A DNA stretch of 64,000 bases from Dyella sp. OK004 (GTDB taxonomy: Bacteria > Pseudomonadota > Gammaproteobacteria > Xanthomonadales > Rhodanobacteraceae), in contig NZ_FOZI01000001.1 in NCBI RefSeq assembly GCF_900114495.1, forward strand, positions 887,469 through 951,468. The letters are read 5' to 3'. Below are positions 49,438 to 58,436 of this stretch, piece after piece. The position numbers and the translations under genes were made by a program. The notes under the pieces are model-generated. The model was not told the origin of the DNA. It was given only the letters and a program-made list of their open reading frames with translations, and did not search any database. Positions within the stretch are counted from its first letter, which is position 1. Every line of letters starts with the position of its first letter.

Positions 49438-49929
49438 TTAGCTGTTGAGCACCGGAGTTTCGCCGCCGTCGGTCAGGCGGCGTGCCTGCTCGGCGTAGAG
49501 TGCGTCGAAGTTGATCGGCTGCAACAGGAACGGCGGGAAACCACCTTCCATCACCAGCGCGGAGATCACTTGACGGGCATACGGGAACAGAAGGTTCGGG
49601 CAGTAGCTGCCGATGATGCCGGCATGGTCGGCCTCGTTGAAACCGGACACGCCGAACACGCCAGCCTGCTGCACTTCGGCCAGGTAAGCGGTGCGCTCGC
49701 CCAGGGTGCAGGTCAGGGTGAGGCTCAGCACCACCTCGTACATATCGTTGCCGAGATCGGTGGCCTTCTGGCCTAGGTTCAACTGCACCTGCGGCTGCTC
49801 GTTGGTCTCGCCAATCTCCTGGAAGATCTGCGGCGCGTTGGGCGCCTCGAACGACACATCCCTGACGTAGATCTTCTGCAGCACGAGCTGCGGCTGGCCA
49901 GCCTGGCCATTGGCGGTGACGTCTGCCAT
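49438..49929 (-). CDS. secB: Protein-export chaperone SecB
   Basis: 163-aa tetrameric cytosolic chaperone that keeps preproteins unfolded for SecA. Recognisable segments are [48 protein letters not shown] and [34 protein letters not shown]. It is the first gene of a probable secB-gpsA operon. It may also feed precursors to the Sec system ahead of type II secretion. The ATG is at 49927-49929. Confidence 0.97.
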   Translation of the reverse strand: MADVTANGQAGQPQLVLQKIYVRDVSFEAPNAPQIFQEIGETNEQPQVQLNLGQKATDLGNDMYEVVLSLTLTCTLGERTAYLAEVQQAGVFGVSGFNEADHAGIIGSYCPNLLFPYARQVISALVMEGGFPPFLLQPINFDALYAEQARRLTDGGETPVLNS

Positions 49930-50244
49930 CGGAAACCCCTCGCTATCTTATGTATGCGGAAACGACAAAGAGGCCGATTGTTCCATACATCCCCGCCAGC
50001 CGCCATGCGGAAAGGCCCCCCTGACCTGGCAGCTCAGTTGGTCAAAGATTGCGCACAGACCTGTTTTTCTGGGAGAATGCACGGCTCGGCCATGCCGGCC
50101 CGACTCTTCGGGCACGTTCGCGACGCGATGCGGACCTTACGGCAGCCCCCGAAAGCAGCACCCTCCAGCATCGCGTGGCGCAAGGCGCCGCTGGGCCGAT
50201 GTCGCCCTGGCCAACGGGCGGTAAACGAATCTACGGAGGTCATC
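49930..50244. other. 315-bp divergent region between secB and rpmB
   Basis: Contains the promoters of secB (minus) and rpmB-rpmG (plus). A candidate promoter for the ribosomal genes is TTGCGC (50049-50054), 18 bases, GAGAAT (50073-50078), which would give a leader of about 160 bases. The leader is GC-rich with several short complementary arms, but no recognised riboswitch or L28/L33 autoregulatory element. Confidence 0.4.
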
Positions 50245-50481
50245 ATGGCCCGTGTATGCCAAGTCACCGGAAAAGGTGTGCAGACCGGCAACAACGTCTC
50301 GCACGCTAACAACAAGACCCGTCGCCGCTGGTTGCCTAACCTGCATGAGCGTCGCTTCTGGGTCGCCAGCGAGAACCGCTGGGTGAAACTGCGCGTCTCC
50401 AACCAGGCGCTGCGCACCATCGACAAGAAGGGCATCGAGGCCGTGATCGCCGACCTGCGTGCCCGCGGCGAAAAGGTCTGA
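50245..50481 (+). CDS. rpmB: 50S ribosomal protein L28
   Basis: 78-aa ribosomal protein. Starts [29 protein letters not shown]-like (first motif CQVTGK, then NNVSHANN) and ends with LRARGEKV. A strong ribosome site GGAGGT precedes the ATG at good spacing. It is followed 10 bp later by rpmG, the usual pairing. Confidence 0.98.
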   Translation: MARVCQVTGKGVQTGNNVSHANNKTRRRWLPNLHERRFWVASENRWVKLRVSNQALRTIDKKGIEAVIADLRARGEKV

Positions 50482-50491
50482 GGAGTAAGTC

Positions 50492-50659
50492 ATGGCTAAC
50501 AGCAAGCAAGACAAGATCCGCCTGATCTCGTCGGCCGGTACCGGCCACTTCTACACCACGCAGAAGAACAAGAAGAACACGCCGGAAAAGTTCGAGTTCA
50601 AGAAGTACGATCCGGTCGTCCGCAAGCATGTGATCTACAAGGAAGGCAAGATCAAGTAA
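50492..50659 (+). CDS. rpmG: 50S ribosomal protein L33
   Basis: 55-aa ribosomal protein, identified by [20 protein letters not shown] and the C-terminal [19 protein letters not shown]. It has no zinc-binding cysteines, so it is the Zn-independent type. GAGGAG lies before the ATG at 50492. An intrinsic terminator follows. Confidence 0.98.
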   Translation: MANSKQDKIRLISSAGTGHFYTTQKNKKNTPEKFEFKKYDPVVRKHVIYKEGKIK

Positions 50660-50679
50660 TTGATCCATGCCTTACCGAG

Positions 50680-50706
50680 AAACCCGCCCTTGTGGCGGGT
50701 TTTTTT
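50680..50706 (+). terminator. Terminator of rpmB-rpmG
   Basis: AAACCCGCC / GGCGGGTTT form a 9-bp stem with a 5-base loop, followed by a T-tract reaching 50706. It starts 21 bases after the rpmG stop. Confidence 0.93.
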
Positions 50707-50757
50707 GTGGCCGGGATCCGACTTGCCCGGACCATGCCCGCCACGCATGATCGCCTC

Positions 50758-51306
50758 ATGCGACCCCTTGCGCTGTTCCCCGCCCTTATCGGCACGGCCG
50801 ACTGGCCCTGCCTGGCGCCCGCCGTGCAGCGCATGCATGACGACACGCCTTTGCTCCACGCCAGAGGCATCGCAAAGGTCGAGGGTGCGAATCATTGGCC
50901 TGCTCGCATGCTGCGACGCTTGCTGGGACTTCCCGAACCAGGAGATGACCAGCCGCTCGCACTGACGATCGAGCGCGACGGACCCCGCGAAATCTGGACG
51001 CGGCATTTCGAACACGGACGCATGCGCTCAACACTTGAACGCACCGCCGACGGCGCGAGCCTGCGCGAACAGCTGGGACCAATAGCCTTGTACTTCACCT
51101 TGCACCGGGACGGCGAAGCGATCGACTGGCAACTGCGACAGGGGCGCTTTCTTGGCCTGCCCGTGCCGCGGGCGCTGCTTGGCCAGGTGCTTTCGCGCAG
51201 CACCGCGGAGCAAGGTCGCTATGTCTTTCATATCGACACGCGACTGCCTTTGCTCGGCCAACTGATCGCGTATCGCGGCTGGCTGGAGATCACCGATGAG
51301 CGCTGA
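50758..51306 (+). CDS. DUF4166-domain protein
   Basis: 182-aa protein matching the DUF4166 pattern: VQRMHDDTPLLHARGIAKVEG near the N-terminus, WTRHFEHGRMRSTLE and GPIALYFTLHRDGEAIDWQLRQ in the middle, and the VDTRLPLLGQLIAYRGWL-like end (here IDTRLPLLGQLIAYRGWLE). Function is unknown. In other bacteria this domain is fused to, or next to, thiol-disulfide-related DCC proteins or NAD-binding proteins (recollection). The ATG at 50758 is chosen by homology; one at 50734 is possible. Its end overlaps the next gene by 11 bases. Confidence 0.8.
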   Translation: MRPLALFPALIGTADWPCLAPAVQRMHDDTPLLHARGIAKVEGANHWPARMLRRLLGLPEPGDDQPLALTIERDGPREIWTRHFEHGRMRSTLERTADGASLREQLGPIALYFTLHRDGEAIDWQLRQGRFLGLPVPRALLGQVLSRSTAEQGRYVFHIDTRLPLLGQLIAYRGWLEITDER

Positions 51307-51706
51307 CGCCGCGCCCGTCATCGTGTTCGACGGCGTATGCGTGCTGTGCAGCCGCTGGGTGGATTTCATCCTGCAACACGATCGCGAGGGACGCTTCCGC
51401 CTCGCCGCCATGCAAGGCGAGCACGGGCGCGCGCTATTGCTGGCGCATGGCCTCTCGCCGGATGACCCGTCGTCTTTCCTGCTGGTGCAGGGCCAACGCG
51501 GTTATACGGATACCGATGCGATCGCGCGCGTACTGAGCCAGCTAGGGCCAGGTTGGCGTGTGGCGGGCATCACCATGCGGGCCGTCCCTCGCGCCTTGCG
51601 CAATGCAGGCTATCGATGGACCGCACGGCATCGCTACCGCCTGTTCGGCAAGCGCGCTCAATGCCGGCTGCCTGATCCCACACAGGCGTGGCGCTTTATC
51701 GACTGA
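51296..51706 (+). CDS. DCC-family (DUF393) thiol-disulfide oxidoreductase-like protein
   Basis: 136-aa YuxK-like protein. The defining motif DGVCVLCSRW near residue 13 carries a CxxC-type pair (Cys-Val-Leu-Cys). Other family marks are FRLAAMQGEHGRALL, YTDTDAIARVLSQLG and RHRYRLFGKRAQCRLPD. The reaction is unknown; a thioredoxin-like fold is assumed. It overlaps the DUF4166 gene by 11 bases, so the two are translationally coupled. A bidirectional terminator follows. Confidence 0.88.
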   Translation: MSADAAPVIVFDGVCVLCSRWVDFILQHDREGRFRLAAMQGEHGRALLLAHGLSPDDPSSFLLVQGQRGYTDTDAIARVLSQLGPGWRVAGITMRAVPRALRNAGYRWTARHRYRLFGKRAQCRLPDPTQAWRFID

Positions 51707-51722
51707 GCGCTCGACCAAAAGA

Positions 51723-51749
51723 AAAAGCCCGCCATGAAGGCGGGCTTTT
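51723..51749. terminator. Bidirectional terminator between DCC gene and desaturase
   Basis: AAAAGCCCGCC (51723-51733) and GGCGGGCTTTT (51739-51749) form an 11-bp stem with a 5-base loop. T-tracts occur on both strands (TTTTC on plus, TTTTTC on minus), matching convergent genes. Confidence 0.92.
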
Positions 51750-51773
51750 CGTTCGTACTGATAGCGTCGTGAA

Positions 51774-52982
51774 TCAGGCGGCGCTGGCACCGGCACTGCT
51801 GACCGCGTAGGTCTTCAGGCGCTGGGCGAACTCCTGCAGGGCGCGGATACCGCTCTGCTCGGCTTCGGCGATCCACTGCTGCAGACCCTTCAGCGCCTGG
51901 TCGGCACCGCGCTGTTCCATCAGGTCGGCGAGGCGGGTGCGGAAATCGCATACCACGCGCAGGTTGGGACGCTTGGCCAGCACGGCCTGCATGCGATCGC
52001 GACCTTCGCTGTCGAGCCAGCGACCACCGTCGGCGAGCGAGCGACGCAGGCGACGCGGCATCGACTTGATGTTCTCGCCGGCATGCTGCGCTTCGTCGCG
52101 CAGGGTCGGCACGATCACGCCGCGGTAGTAGTCGGTCATCGCCTGGAAGCGATGGGTGAGCACGGCCTTCAGCGTTTCGGCATCCGGCAGGTGCACGTTC
52201 GGGCGCACGTCGAGCGTCGGCGCCACGCGCAGCACCTTGGCCAGACCAACGGCGCGCAGCGCGCAGATGGCCGCCCAGCCGATATCGAACTCCCACTTGC
52301 GCAGGGCGAACTTCGCCGAGCTCGGGAAAGCGTGGTGATTGTTGTGCAGCTCTTCACCACCGATCCACACGCCCCACGGCGAGAGATTGCGCGCGGTGTC
52401 GGCGCTCTCGAAATTGCGGTAGCCCCACCAGTGACCGATGCCATTGACGAAGCCGGCCGCCCAGAACGGGATCCAGATCATCTGCACGGCCCAGATGGCG
52501 GCGCCGATCACACCGAACAGGGCGAGGTTGATCAGCAGCATCAGGGTCGGCCCCCAGTACGGGTGACCACTGAACAGCTTGCGCTCGAACCAGTCTTCCG
52601 GCGTACCGCGGCCGTACTTCTCCATGTCGGCCCTGTTGTAGCTGGCCTCGCGATAGAGCGACACGCCGTCCCAGAACACCTTCTTGATGCCGAAGATCTG
52701 CGGGCTGTGCGGATCTTCCTCGGTCTCTACCTTGGCGTGGTGCTTGCGATGGATCGCCACCCACTCCTTGGTGACCATGCCCGTGGTGAGCCAGCCCCAG
52801 AAACGGAAAAAGTTGGCCAGCGCCGGGTGGAAATCCACGCCGCGATGGGTCTGGCTGCGGTGCAGGTACAGCGTCACCGTGAAGATGGTGATCTGCGTCA
52901 TCACCAGCACGTAGACCAGCATGGTGACCCAACTGGCACCGGTCAGGCCGTTGGACAGGAAGTTCAGCACTGTGTCGAGCAT
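51774..52982 (-). CDS. Acyl-lipid / acyl-CoA fatty acid desaturase
   Basis: 402-aa membrane di-iron desaturase that introduces a cis double bond into fatty acids. The three histidine boxes are HRSQTH (41-46), HRKHH (78-82) and HNNHH (213-217, in GGEELHNNHHAF). Four hydrophobic segments flank them. A C-terminal extension of about 150 residues (after the third box) is predicted helical and soluble. The family is OLE1/DesA-type delta-9. The ATG at 52980-52982 was chosen; a GTG three codons upstream is possible. A TGGTTGTTTAACCA palindrome (53106-53119) lies in the upstream region shared with the divergent ABC cluster. Confidence 0.9.
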   Translation of the reverse strand: MLDTVLNFLSNGLTGASWVTMLVYVLVMTQITIFTVTLYLHRSQTHRGVDFHPALANFFRFWGWLTTGMVTKEWVAIHRKHHAKVETEEDPHSPQIFGIKKVFWDGVSLYREASYNRADMEKYGRGTPEDWFERKLFSGHPYWGPTLMLLINLALFGVIGAAIWAVQMIWIPFWAAGFVNGIGHWWGYRNFESADTARNLSPWGVWIGGEELHNNHHAFPSSAKFALRKWEFDIGWAAICALRAVGLAKVLRVAPTLDVRPNVHLPDAETLKAVLTHRFQAMTDYYRGVIVPTLRDEAQHAGENIKSMPRRLRRSLADGGRWLDSEGRDRMQAVLAKRPNLRVVCDFRTRLADLMEQRGADQALKGLQQWIAEAEQSGIRALQEFAQRLKTYAVSSAGASAA

Positions 52983-53105
52983 GAGAGACACTCAGATAGG
53001 TTGAAAGCGAGTCTAATTGAGGGTTTCCATACCCACCAGCACGGCCGCACTACTCCCTCGCGCGACAGAACGGAACGTGTCTTCGCACGCAGGAACAGGC
53101 CCCAC

Positions 53106-53119
53106 TGGTTGTTTAACCA
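53106..53119. promoter_or_regulatory. Palindrome in divergent region between desaturase and ABC cluster
   Basis: TGGTT-GTTT-AACCA, a perfect 5-bp dyad with a 4-base centre. It is 25 bp upstream of the ABC ATPase start and about 120 bp upstream of the desaturase. It could be an operator; the cognate regulator is unknown. Confidence 0.35.
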
Positions 53120-53143
53120 TGGGGGCACCGTGACAATCAAGCA

Positions 53144-53884
53144 ATGACTTTGCCACAACCCCTGTTAAAGCTTGATCAGCTTCGCCGGCAGCGTGCCGGG
53201 CGACCCGCCGTGGAGCGTCTCAGCCTGACGCTGGACAAGGGCCAGATCCTTGGCCTGCTTGGCGTCAACGGGGCCGGCAAGTCCACCACCCTGTCAATGA
53301 TTGCCGGCGCGCTGCGCCCCGACAGCGGCAGCATTCAGCTGAATGGCGAAGACTTTCTGGAGCATCCGGAGCTGGCCCGCCTGATCGGCTGGCTGCCCGA
53401 ACGTGCCCCGTTGTGGCCGGAACTGACCGTCCACGAACATCTGGTGACGCACGGCCGCCTGCACGGCCTGCGCGGCGCCGCACTCAAGCCGGCGTGCGAC
53501 GCCATCGTCCAGCGCCTGGAACTGACGCCGCTGCTGCGCCGCCTGGCGGGTGTGCTGTCGCAAGGCCAGCGCCAGCGACTGGGCCTGGCCTGCGCGCTGT
53601 TGCATCGCCCGGCGCTGCTGGTGCTGGACGAGCCGGCGAACGCGCTCGATCCGGTGCAGGTCGCCTCGCTGCGCAAGGTGATTCGCGAGGAAGCCGCCAC
53701 CGGCACCGCAGTGATTCTTTCCACGCATCTGCTGGCCGAAGTCACCGCCGTGTGCGATCGCGTGGCGATCCTGCATGAGGGCGGCCTGCGCCACGATGCC
53801 GCCGTGACCGACGTCGATCACAAGGCGTTGGAGCGCACCTTCTTCGATATCGCCATGAATGACGGAAGGAACCAGGCCGCATGA
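53144..53884 (+). CDS. ABC transporter ATP-binding protein (GldA/CcmA-like)
   Basis: 246-aa ATPase of the ABC-2 exporter type. Walker A is LGVNGAGKSTT (40-50), signature LSQGQRQRLGLACALL, Walker B LLVLDEPANALDP and H-loop STHLLAEV. It matches GldA-like ATPases associated with GldF and GldG. It is the first of four tightly linked genes; its end overlaps the permease start as ATGA (53881-53884). The transported substrate is unknown. In gliding bacteria GldAFG contributes to motility; elsewhere its role is unclear. Confidence 0.9.
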   Translation: MTLPQPLLKLDQLRRQRAGRPAVERLSLTLDKGQILGLLGVNGAGKSTTLSMIAGALRPDSGSIQLNGEDFLEHPELARLIGWLPERAPLWPELTVHEHLVTHGRLHGLRGAALKPACDAIVQRLELTPLLRRLAGVLSQGQRQRLGLACALLHRPALLVLDEPANALDPVQVASLRKVIREEAATGTAVILSTHLLAEVTAVCDRVAILHEGGLRHDAAVTDVDHKALERTFFDIAMNDGRNQAA

Positions 53885-54669
53885 GTTCGATGTTCGCGGT
53901 GACCCGGCTCGAGCTGCGCCGGCTGTTCGTCCGCCCCCTGGCCTGGGTACTCGCCGCACTGACCCTGGCCCAGCTTGCGTGGCGCTTCGTGCTGCTGCTC
54001 GGCAATTTTCTGGATAACCAGATCAAGCTCGCCGCCCTGCCGGGCGGCCCGGGCTATACCGATCTGGTCGGCGTGCCGTTGCTGAGCAGCACGCTCACCG
54101 TGGGCATCCTGCCATTTGGCCTGACCGAACTGGCGCTGCTGGTGGTGCCGCTGCTCACCATGTCGTCGCTGGCCGGCGACCGCGTCAACGGCACCTTGCC
54201 GCTGCTGTATGCCAGCGGCCTGGCACCATCGAAGATCGTGCTCGGCAAATACCTCGCGGTACTGCTGTGGCTGATGCTCTGGCTGGTGCTCACCGTGGCC
54301 ATGCCGTTGAGCCTGGCCCACGGCACACATCTGGATTGGGGCAAGTTCGCCGCCGCCACGCTCGGCCTGTTGCTGACACTGGCCACCCTGGGTGCCATCG
54401 GTATCGCCTGCTCCGCCTTCGCCTCGCTGCCGGCCATCGCCGCCACCGCCGCGCTGACGCTGGGGCTGGCCTTGTTCACGGTGAACCTTGCCGCGCAGAA
54501 GGCCGGCGTCGACAACGGCCTGATCAACGAACTGGCGCTGAGCACCCACCTGGAAGCCCTGCTGCGCGGACTGGTCTCCAGCTCCGACGTGATCTGGTTT
54601 CTGTTGGTGATCGCGGTGGCACTGACCTTAGCCACACGCCGTCTCGCGGCCGACAAGGAGCGCGACTGA
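53881..54669 (+). CDS. ABC-2 type permease (GldF-like)
   Basis: 262-aa membrane protein with six hydrophobic segments (e.g. AWVLAALTLAQLAWRFVLLL, LLWLMLWLVLTVAMPLSLAH, LGLLLTLATLGAIGIACSAF). It contains the SLAGDRVNGTLPLLYASGLAPSKIVLGKYLAVLL region typical of ABC-2 permeases of the Gld/NosY type. The start overlaps the ATPase stop and the stop overlaps the next start (TGATG), so expression is coupled. Confidence 0.9.
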   Translation: MSSMFAVTRLELRRLFVRPLAWVLAALTLAQLAWRFVLLLGNFLDNQIKLAALPGGPGYTDLVGVPLLSSTLTVGILPFGLTELALLVVPLLTMSSLAGDRVNGTLPLLYASGLAPSKIVLGKYLAVLLWLMLWLVLTVAMPLSLAHGTHLDWGKFAAATLGLLLTLATLGAIGIACSAFASLPAIAATAALTLGLALFTVNLAAQKAGVDNGLINELALSTHLEALLRGLVSSSDVIWFLLVIAVALTLATRRLAADKERD

Positions 54670-56024
54670 TGGCGCGTGGATTCAAACGTCTGGATGGCTG
54701 GCTGTTCGCGCTGGCCTTGCTGGTGGGCGCGGGCGCCATCGGCTATCTCACCGCGCGCCACGATCATGTGGCCGACTGGACACACGATGGCCGCGCCAGC
54801 CTGTCACCGGAAAGCCAGGCCGTGCTCGCCACGCTCGCCGGCCCGGTCGAGATAGTTAGCTACGCCAACCCGCAGGGCGACCTGCGCCAGACGGTCAGCA
54901 GCTTTATCGAGCGCTATCGCCGGGTGAAGCCCGACCTCAGCCTGCGCTTCGTCGACCCGCAGCAGGACCCGGCCGCCATGCGCGAACTGGGGATCACGGT
55001 CGACGGCGCACTGATCCTCCACTACCAAAAGCGCGAACAGCGGCTGGACGAGCTCTCCGAACGCAGCCTCACCAACGCGCTTGAACGCCTCGCGCGTAGC
55101 GGTGAGCGTCTCGTCGCTTTCGTCAGTGGCGACGGCGAGCGTCGCGCCGATGGCAAGGCCAATGCCGATCTCGGCACCTTCATGACGCAGCTGGAAGCAC
55201 GGGGCATGCGCGCTGTGCCGCTGGTGTTCTCGCAGGTCACCGCGGTGCCGCAGCACACCGACCTCGTCGTACTCGCCAGCCCCACGCTGGCGCTGCCGCC
55301 CGGCGCAGTGAAAGCACTGACCGACTACGTTGCCAACGGCGGCAACCTGCTGTGGCTCACCGAGCCCGCCAACGACGATCTCGGCCTGCAGCCGCTCGCC
55401 GACGCCCTCGGCGTGCGTGTATTGCCCGGCGTGCTGGTGGACGGCCAGGGCGCGGCGCTGGGCCTGCAGGATCCACGCATGATCGCGCTGGGTGGTTATC
55501 CGGGGCACGCCATCACGCGCGGCTTCAACCTCACCACCCTGTTTCCACAGGTCTCCGCGCTGGCCCAGGTCAACCGCAGCGGCTGGGAGGTCAACGCCTT
55601 CCTGCGCTCCGGCCCGCAGAGCTGGACCGAATTCCAGTCCATCGACAATGCGCACGCCTCCGACATCCGCTACAACGCCGATGCCGGCGAACTGAAAGGC
55701 CCGCTCGACTTCGGCTTCGCCCTCACCCGCCTCTCGCCCAGCCCCGACAAAGGCGAACAGCGCGTGGTGGTGATCGGCGACGGCGACTTCCTCTCCAACA
55801 CCTTCCTCGGCAACGGCGGCAATCGCGCGCTGGGCGAACGCATCTTCGACTGGCTGCTCGGCGACGACGCTCTGGTCAACCTGCCGCCACGCGGCGCACC
55901 GGACCGCATGCTGCAAATCAGCCAAGGCCAGCTCAACGCCGTCTCCCTCAGCTTCCTCATCGGCCTACCCTTGCTGCTGCTGATCATCGGCGGCGTCATC
56001 GTCTGGCGCCGTCGCCGCGCATGA
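54669..56024 (+). CDS. GldG-like ABC auxiliary protein
   Basis: 451-aa protein with an N-terminal membrane helix (WLFALALLVGAGAIGYL), a large extracytoplasmic domain and a C-terminal helix (FLIGLPLLLLIIGGVIVWRRRR). The middle part matches the ABC_transp_aux/GldG domain: VEIVSYANPQGDLRQTVSSFIERY, LSLRFVDPQQDP, LGITVDGALILHY and LVAFVSGDGERR. These proteins accompany ABC-2 exporters, but their reaction is unknown. Start overlaps the permease stop and stop overlaps the next start as ATGA (56021-56024). Confidence 0.9.
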   Translation: MARGFKRLDGWLFALALLVGAGAIGYLTARHDHVADWTHDGRASLSPESQAVLATLAGPVEIVSYANPQGDLRQTVSSFIERYRRVKPDLSLRFVDPQQDPAAMRELGITVDGALILHYQKREQRLDELSERSLTNALERLARSGERLVAFVSGDGERRADGKANADLGTFMTQLEARGMRAVPLVFSQVTAVPQHTDLVVLASPTLALPPGAVKALTDYVANGGNLLWLTEPANDDLGLQPLADALGVRVLPGVLVDGQGAALGLQDPRMIALGGYPGHAITRGFNLTTLFPQVSALAQVNRSGWEVNAFLRSGPQSWTEFQSIDNAHASDIRYNADAGELKGPLDFGFALTRLSPSPDKGEQRVVVIGDGDFLSNTFLGNGGNRALGERIFDWLLGDDALVNLPPRGAPDRMLQISQGQLNAVSLSFLIGLPLLLLIIGGVIVWRRRRA

Positions 56025-56506
56025 AACGCGCGACGCGCCAGCACCTGGTCCTGATCGCCGGCGCCATCGCCCTGGCTGCACTGGCCGGCTGGCAATGGCA
56101 CAACGACCAGCAAACCGACCCCGGCACCCTGCTCTCCTCCGAGCCGGCCTCCATCCAGCGCATCGACCTCCAACTCGCAGGCGCCGCCGTCGAGCACTAC
56201 GCAAAACACGACGGCCACTGGCAAACCCTCGCAGGCGCCCCCGCCGACAACGGCCGCCTCACCGAGCTGACCGAAATCGCCGCCGCCAACGTCCTGAGCT
56301 GGCGCCCCGCCAGCGACTTCGACCCCGCCAAAATCGGCCTCAACCCACCCATAGCCATCCTCACCCTCGATGGCCAACGCCTCGAATTCGGCGAAACAGC
56401 GGTGACCGGCCCCCAGCGCTATGTGCGCAGCGGCAACCGTGTTGCACTGGTCTCCGTGCGGTATACGCCACGGCCCATGCAGAGCGAGGCGAAGAAGGCC
56501 CAGTAG
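56021..56506 (+). CDS. DUF4340-like membrane-anchored protein of the Gld-type cluster
   Basis: 161-aa protein. One N-terminal transmembrane helix (HLVLIAGAIALAALAGW) is followed by a beta-rich extracytoplasmic domain with SIQRIDLQLAGAAVEHYAKHDGHWQTL, ADNGRLTELTEIAAANVLSWRPASDFDPAKIGLNPP and FGETAVTGPQRYVRSG. This resembles one DUF4340 repeat, commonly the last gene of GldAFG-type clusters. Its compact length (DUF4340 proteins are often 300 aa or more) suggests a short form. Overlap with the GldG-like gene indicates coupling. Confidence 0.8.
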   Translation: MKRATRQHLVLIAGAIALAALAGWQWHNDQQTDPGTLLSSEPASIQRIDLQLAGAAVEHYAKHDGHWQTLAGAPADNGRLTELTEIAAANVLSWRPASDFDPAKIGLNPPIAILTLDGQRLEFGETAVTGPQRYVRSGNRVALVSVRYTPRPMQSEAKKAQ

Positions 56507-56580
56507 TTGTAGAAATGAATCGCCGGGACGCCGCTCTATTCAGTCCTTCAAAGCAACAACGCTACGTAGCCGCCATATCC

Positions 56581-56937
56581 CGAGCACCCACCCCTCACCC
56601 CAACCCTCTCCCCGGAGGGGAGCGGGAGGCGTGGCGCTTCGATGGGGAAATAGACGATCAGAGCAAAAGAGAACTATCCCGACGTCTGACACTGGAAAAG
56701 GCGTAGCTACAGAGCACACCGCCCGCTCTTCAGGCCATTTCTCTTTGGTTACTTTCTCTTTGGGCCAGCAAAGAGAAAGTGACCCGGACCGCGGCAGCGG
56801 TTCGGAAGCCCGCGGCAGGCGAGCCAGGGCACGCAGACGCGACCATCGAAGCGCTTCACTACTGGATCCCTGCCTACGCAGGGATGACGGGTAGGTGGGG
56901 ATGTCGCAAAGGCCGAGCCCTCTTCCAGAGGGAGAAG
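56581..56937. repeat. Composite dispersed repeat, copy C
   Basis: Occupies most of the 503-bp gap between the DUF4340-like gene and gnd (56507-57009). It starts CGAGCACCCACC and has the AACCCTCTCCCC/GGGG palindrome, CGTCTGACACTGGAAAAGG, the ACTTTCTCTTTGGGCCAGCA hairpin without the copy A module, a CCTGCCTACGCAGGGATGACG hairpin and a CCCTCTTCC/GGGAG end. The remaining gap sequence up to 57009 holds the gnd promoter but nothing recognised. Confidence 0.85.
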
Positions 56938-57009
56938 AAGAAAACACCTTGCATGACCACCCCCTTTCCCCATATTCAAGAAATCCCTATCCGCCCCCGG
57001 AGCACCCAA

Positions 57010-58422
57010 ATGAGCGAGCACCCCGTCATCGGCGTCGTCGGCATGGCCGTCATGGGCCGCAACCTCGCGCTCAACATCGAGAGCCGCGGGCATACGGTGG
57101 CCATCTACAACCGCAGCCGCGAAAAAACCGACGAAGTGCTCGCCGAGCATCCGGGTCGCCGCCTGATACCGGGCTACACCTTGAAGGAGTTCGTCGACAG
57201 CCTGCAGAAGCCGCGCCGCATCCTGCTCATGGTCAAGGCCGGTGAACCCACCGACGCCACCATCGCCGAACTCAAGCCGCTGCTCGACAAGGGCGACATC
57301 CTGATCGACGGTGGCAACACCTTTTTCCAGGACACCATCCGTCGCGAGCGCGAACTCAGCGCGGCCGGCCTGCATTTCATCGGCACCGGCGTCTCCGGTG
57401 GCGAGGAGGGCGCGCTGCATGGCCCATCGATCATGCCAGGCGGCCCGCGTGACGCTTACGACCTGGTGGCACCGATCCTCACCGAGATCGCCGCGCGCGC
57501 ACCTGATGGCGAGCCCTGCGTGGCCTACATGGGCGAGAACGGCGCCGGCCATTACGTGAAGATGGTGCATAACGGTATAGAGTACGGCGACATGCAGCTG
57601 ATCGCCGAGAGCTATGCCGTGCTCAAGCAGGTGCTGGGGCTTTCCAACGCGGAATTGGCCAAGGTCTACACAGAGTGGAACCAGGGCGAACTGGATAGCT
57701 ACCTGATCTCGATCACCGCCGACATCTTTGGCAAGAAGGACCCGGAGACCGGCAAGGACATGGTCGACATCATCCTCGACCGCGCCGCGCAGAAAGGCAC
57801 CGGCAAATGGACCAGCCAGAGTGCGCTGGACCTCGGCGTACCGCTACCGCTGATTACGGAATCGGTGTTCGCGCGACTGCTGTCCGCGCTGAAGGACGAG
57901 CGTGTCGCCGCGAGCAAGGTGCTGAACGGCCCCGCCAGCAAACCGTTCGCCGGCGACCGCACGGCATTTGTCGAGTCCGTGCGGCGCGCGCTGTATCTCA
58001 GCAAGATCGTTTCCTACGCGCAGGGTTTCGCGCAACTGCGTGCCGCTTCCAGTGAGTACCACTGGAACCTGCCCTACGGCACGATCGCGAAGATCTTCCG
58101 CGCCGGCTGCATCATCCGCGCGCGCTTCCTGCAGAAGATCACCGACGCCTATGCGCACGACGCGGCACTGGCCAATCTGTTGCTCGATCCGTACTTCAGC
58201 GATATCGCCGCGCAATATCAGCAAGCCCTGCGCGACGTGGTGTCGGCGGCCGTGCAGGCCGGCGTCCCGGTGCCGGGCTTTGCCTCCGCCATCGCGTATT
58301 TCGACAGCTATCGCGCGGAACAGCTGCCGGCAAATCTGGTGCAGGCACAACGCGATTACTTTGGCGCACATACGTTCGAGCGCGTCGACAAGCCGGGCAG
58401 TTTCCACGCGGAGTGGGCGTAA
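57010..58422 (+). CDS. gnd: NADP-dependent 6-phosphogluconate dehydrogenase (decarboxylating)
   Basis: Cytosolic enzyme of the oxidative pentose phosphate pathway: 6-phosphogluconate to ribulose-5-phosphate, CO2 and NADPH. The 470-aa length matches the long dimeric type. Motifs are [49 protein letters not shown], the catalytic Lys in [21 protein letters not shown] and [10 protein letters not shown], and the C-terminal [16 protein letters not shown] precedes the ATG at 57010; an upstream ATG at 56953 gives a non-conserved extension. mutM follows with 14 bp. Confidence 0.96.
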   Translation: MSEHPVIGVVGMAVMGRNLALNIESRGHTVAIYNRSREKTDEVLAEHPGRRLIPGYTLKEFVDSLQKPRRILLMVKAGEPTDATIAELKPLLDKGDILIDGGNTFFQDTIRRERELSAAGLHFIGTGVSGGEEGALHGPSIMPGGPRDAYDLVAPILTEIAARAPDGEPCVAYMGENGAGHYVKMVHNGIEYGDMQLIAESYAVLKQVLGLSNAELAKVYTEWNQGELDSYLISITADIFGKKDPETGKDMVDIILDRAAQKGTGKWTSQSALDLGVPLPLITESVFARLLSALKDERVAASKVLNGPASKPFAGDRTAFVESVRRALYLSKIVSYAQGFAQLRAASSEYHWNLPYGTIAKIFRAGCIIRARFLQKITDAYAHDAALANLLLDPYFSDIAAQYQQALRDVVSAAVQAGVPVPGFASAIAYFDSYRAEQLPANLVQAQRDYFGAHTFERVDKPGSFHAEWA

Positions 58423-58436
58423 GGAGCCGATGCTTC

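Noticed and set aside
56540-56947. Hypothetical proteins encoded in the composite repeats (also 24255-24551 and 30250-30672, minus strand)
   Set aside because: The similar peptides in all three places arise from the repeat DNA itself and lack ribosome sites; they are not treated as genes.
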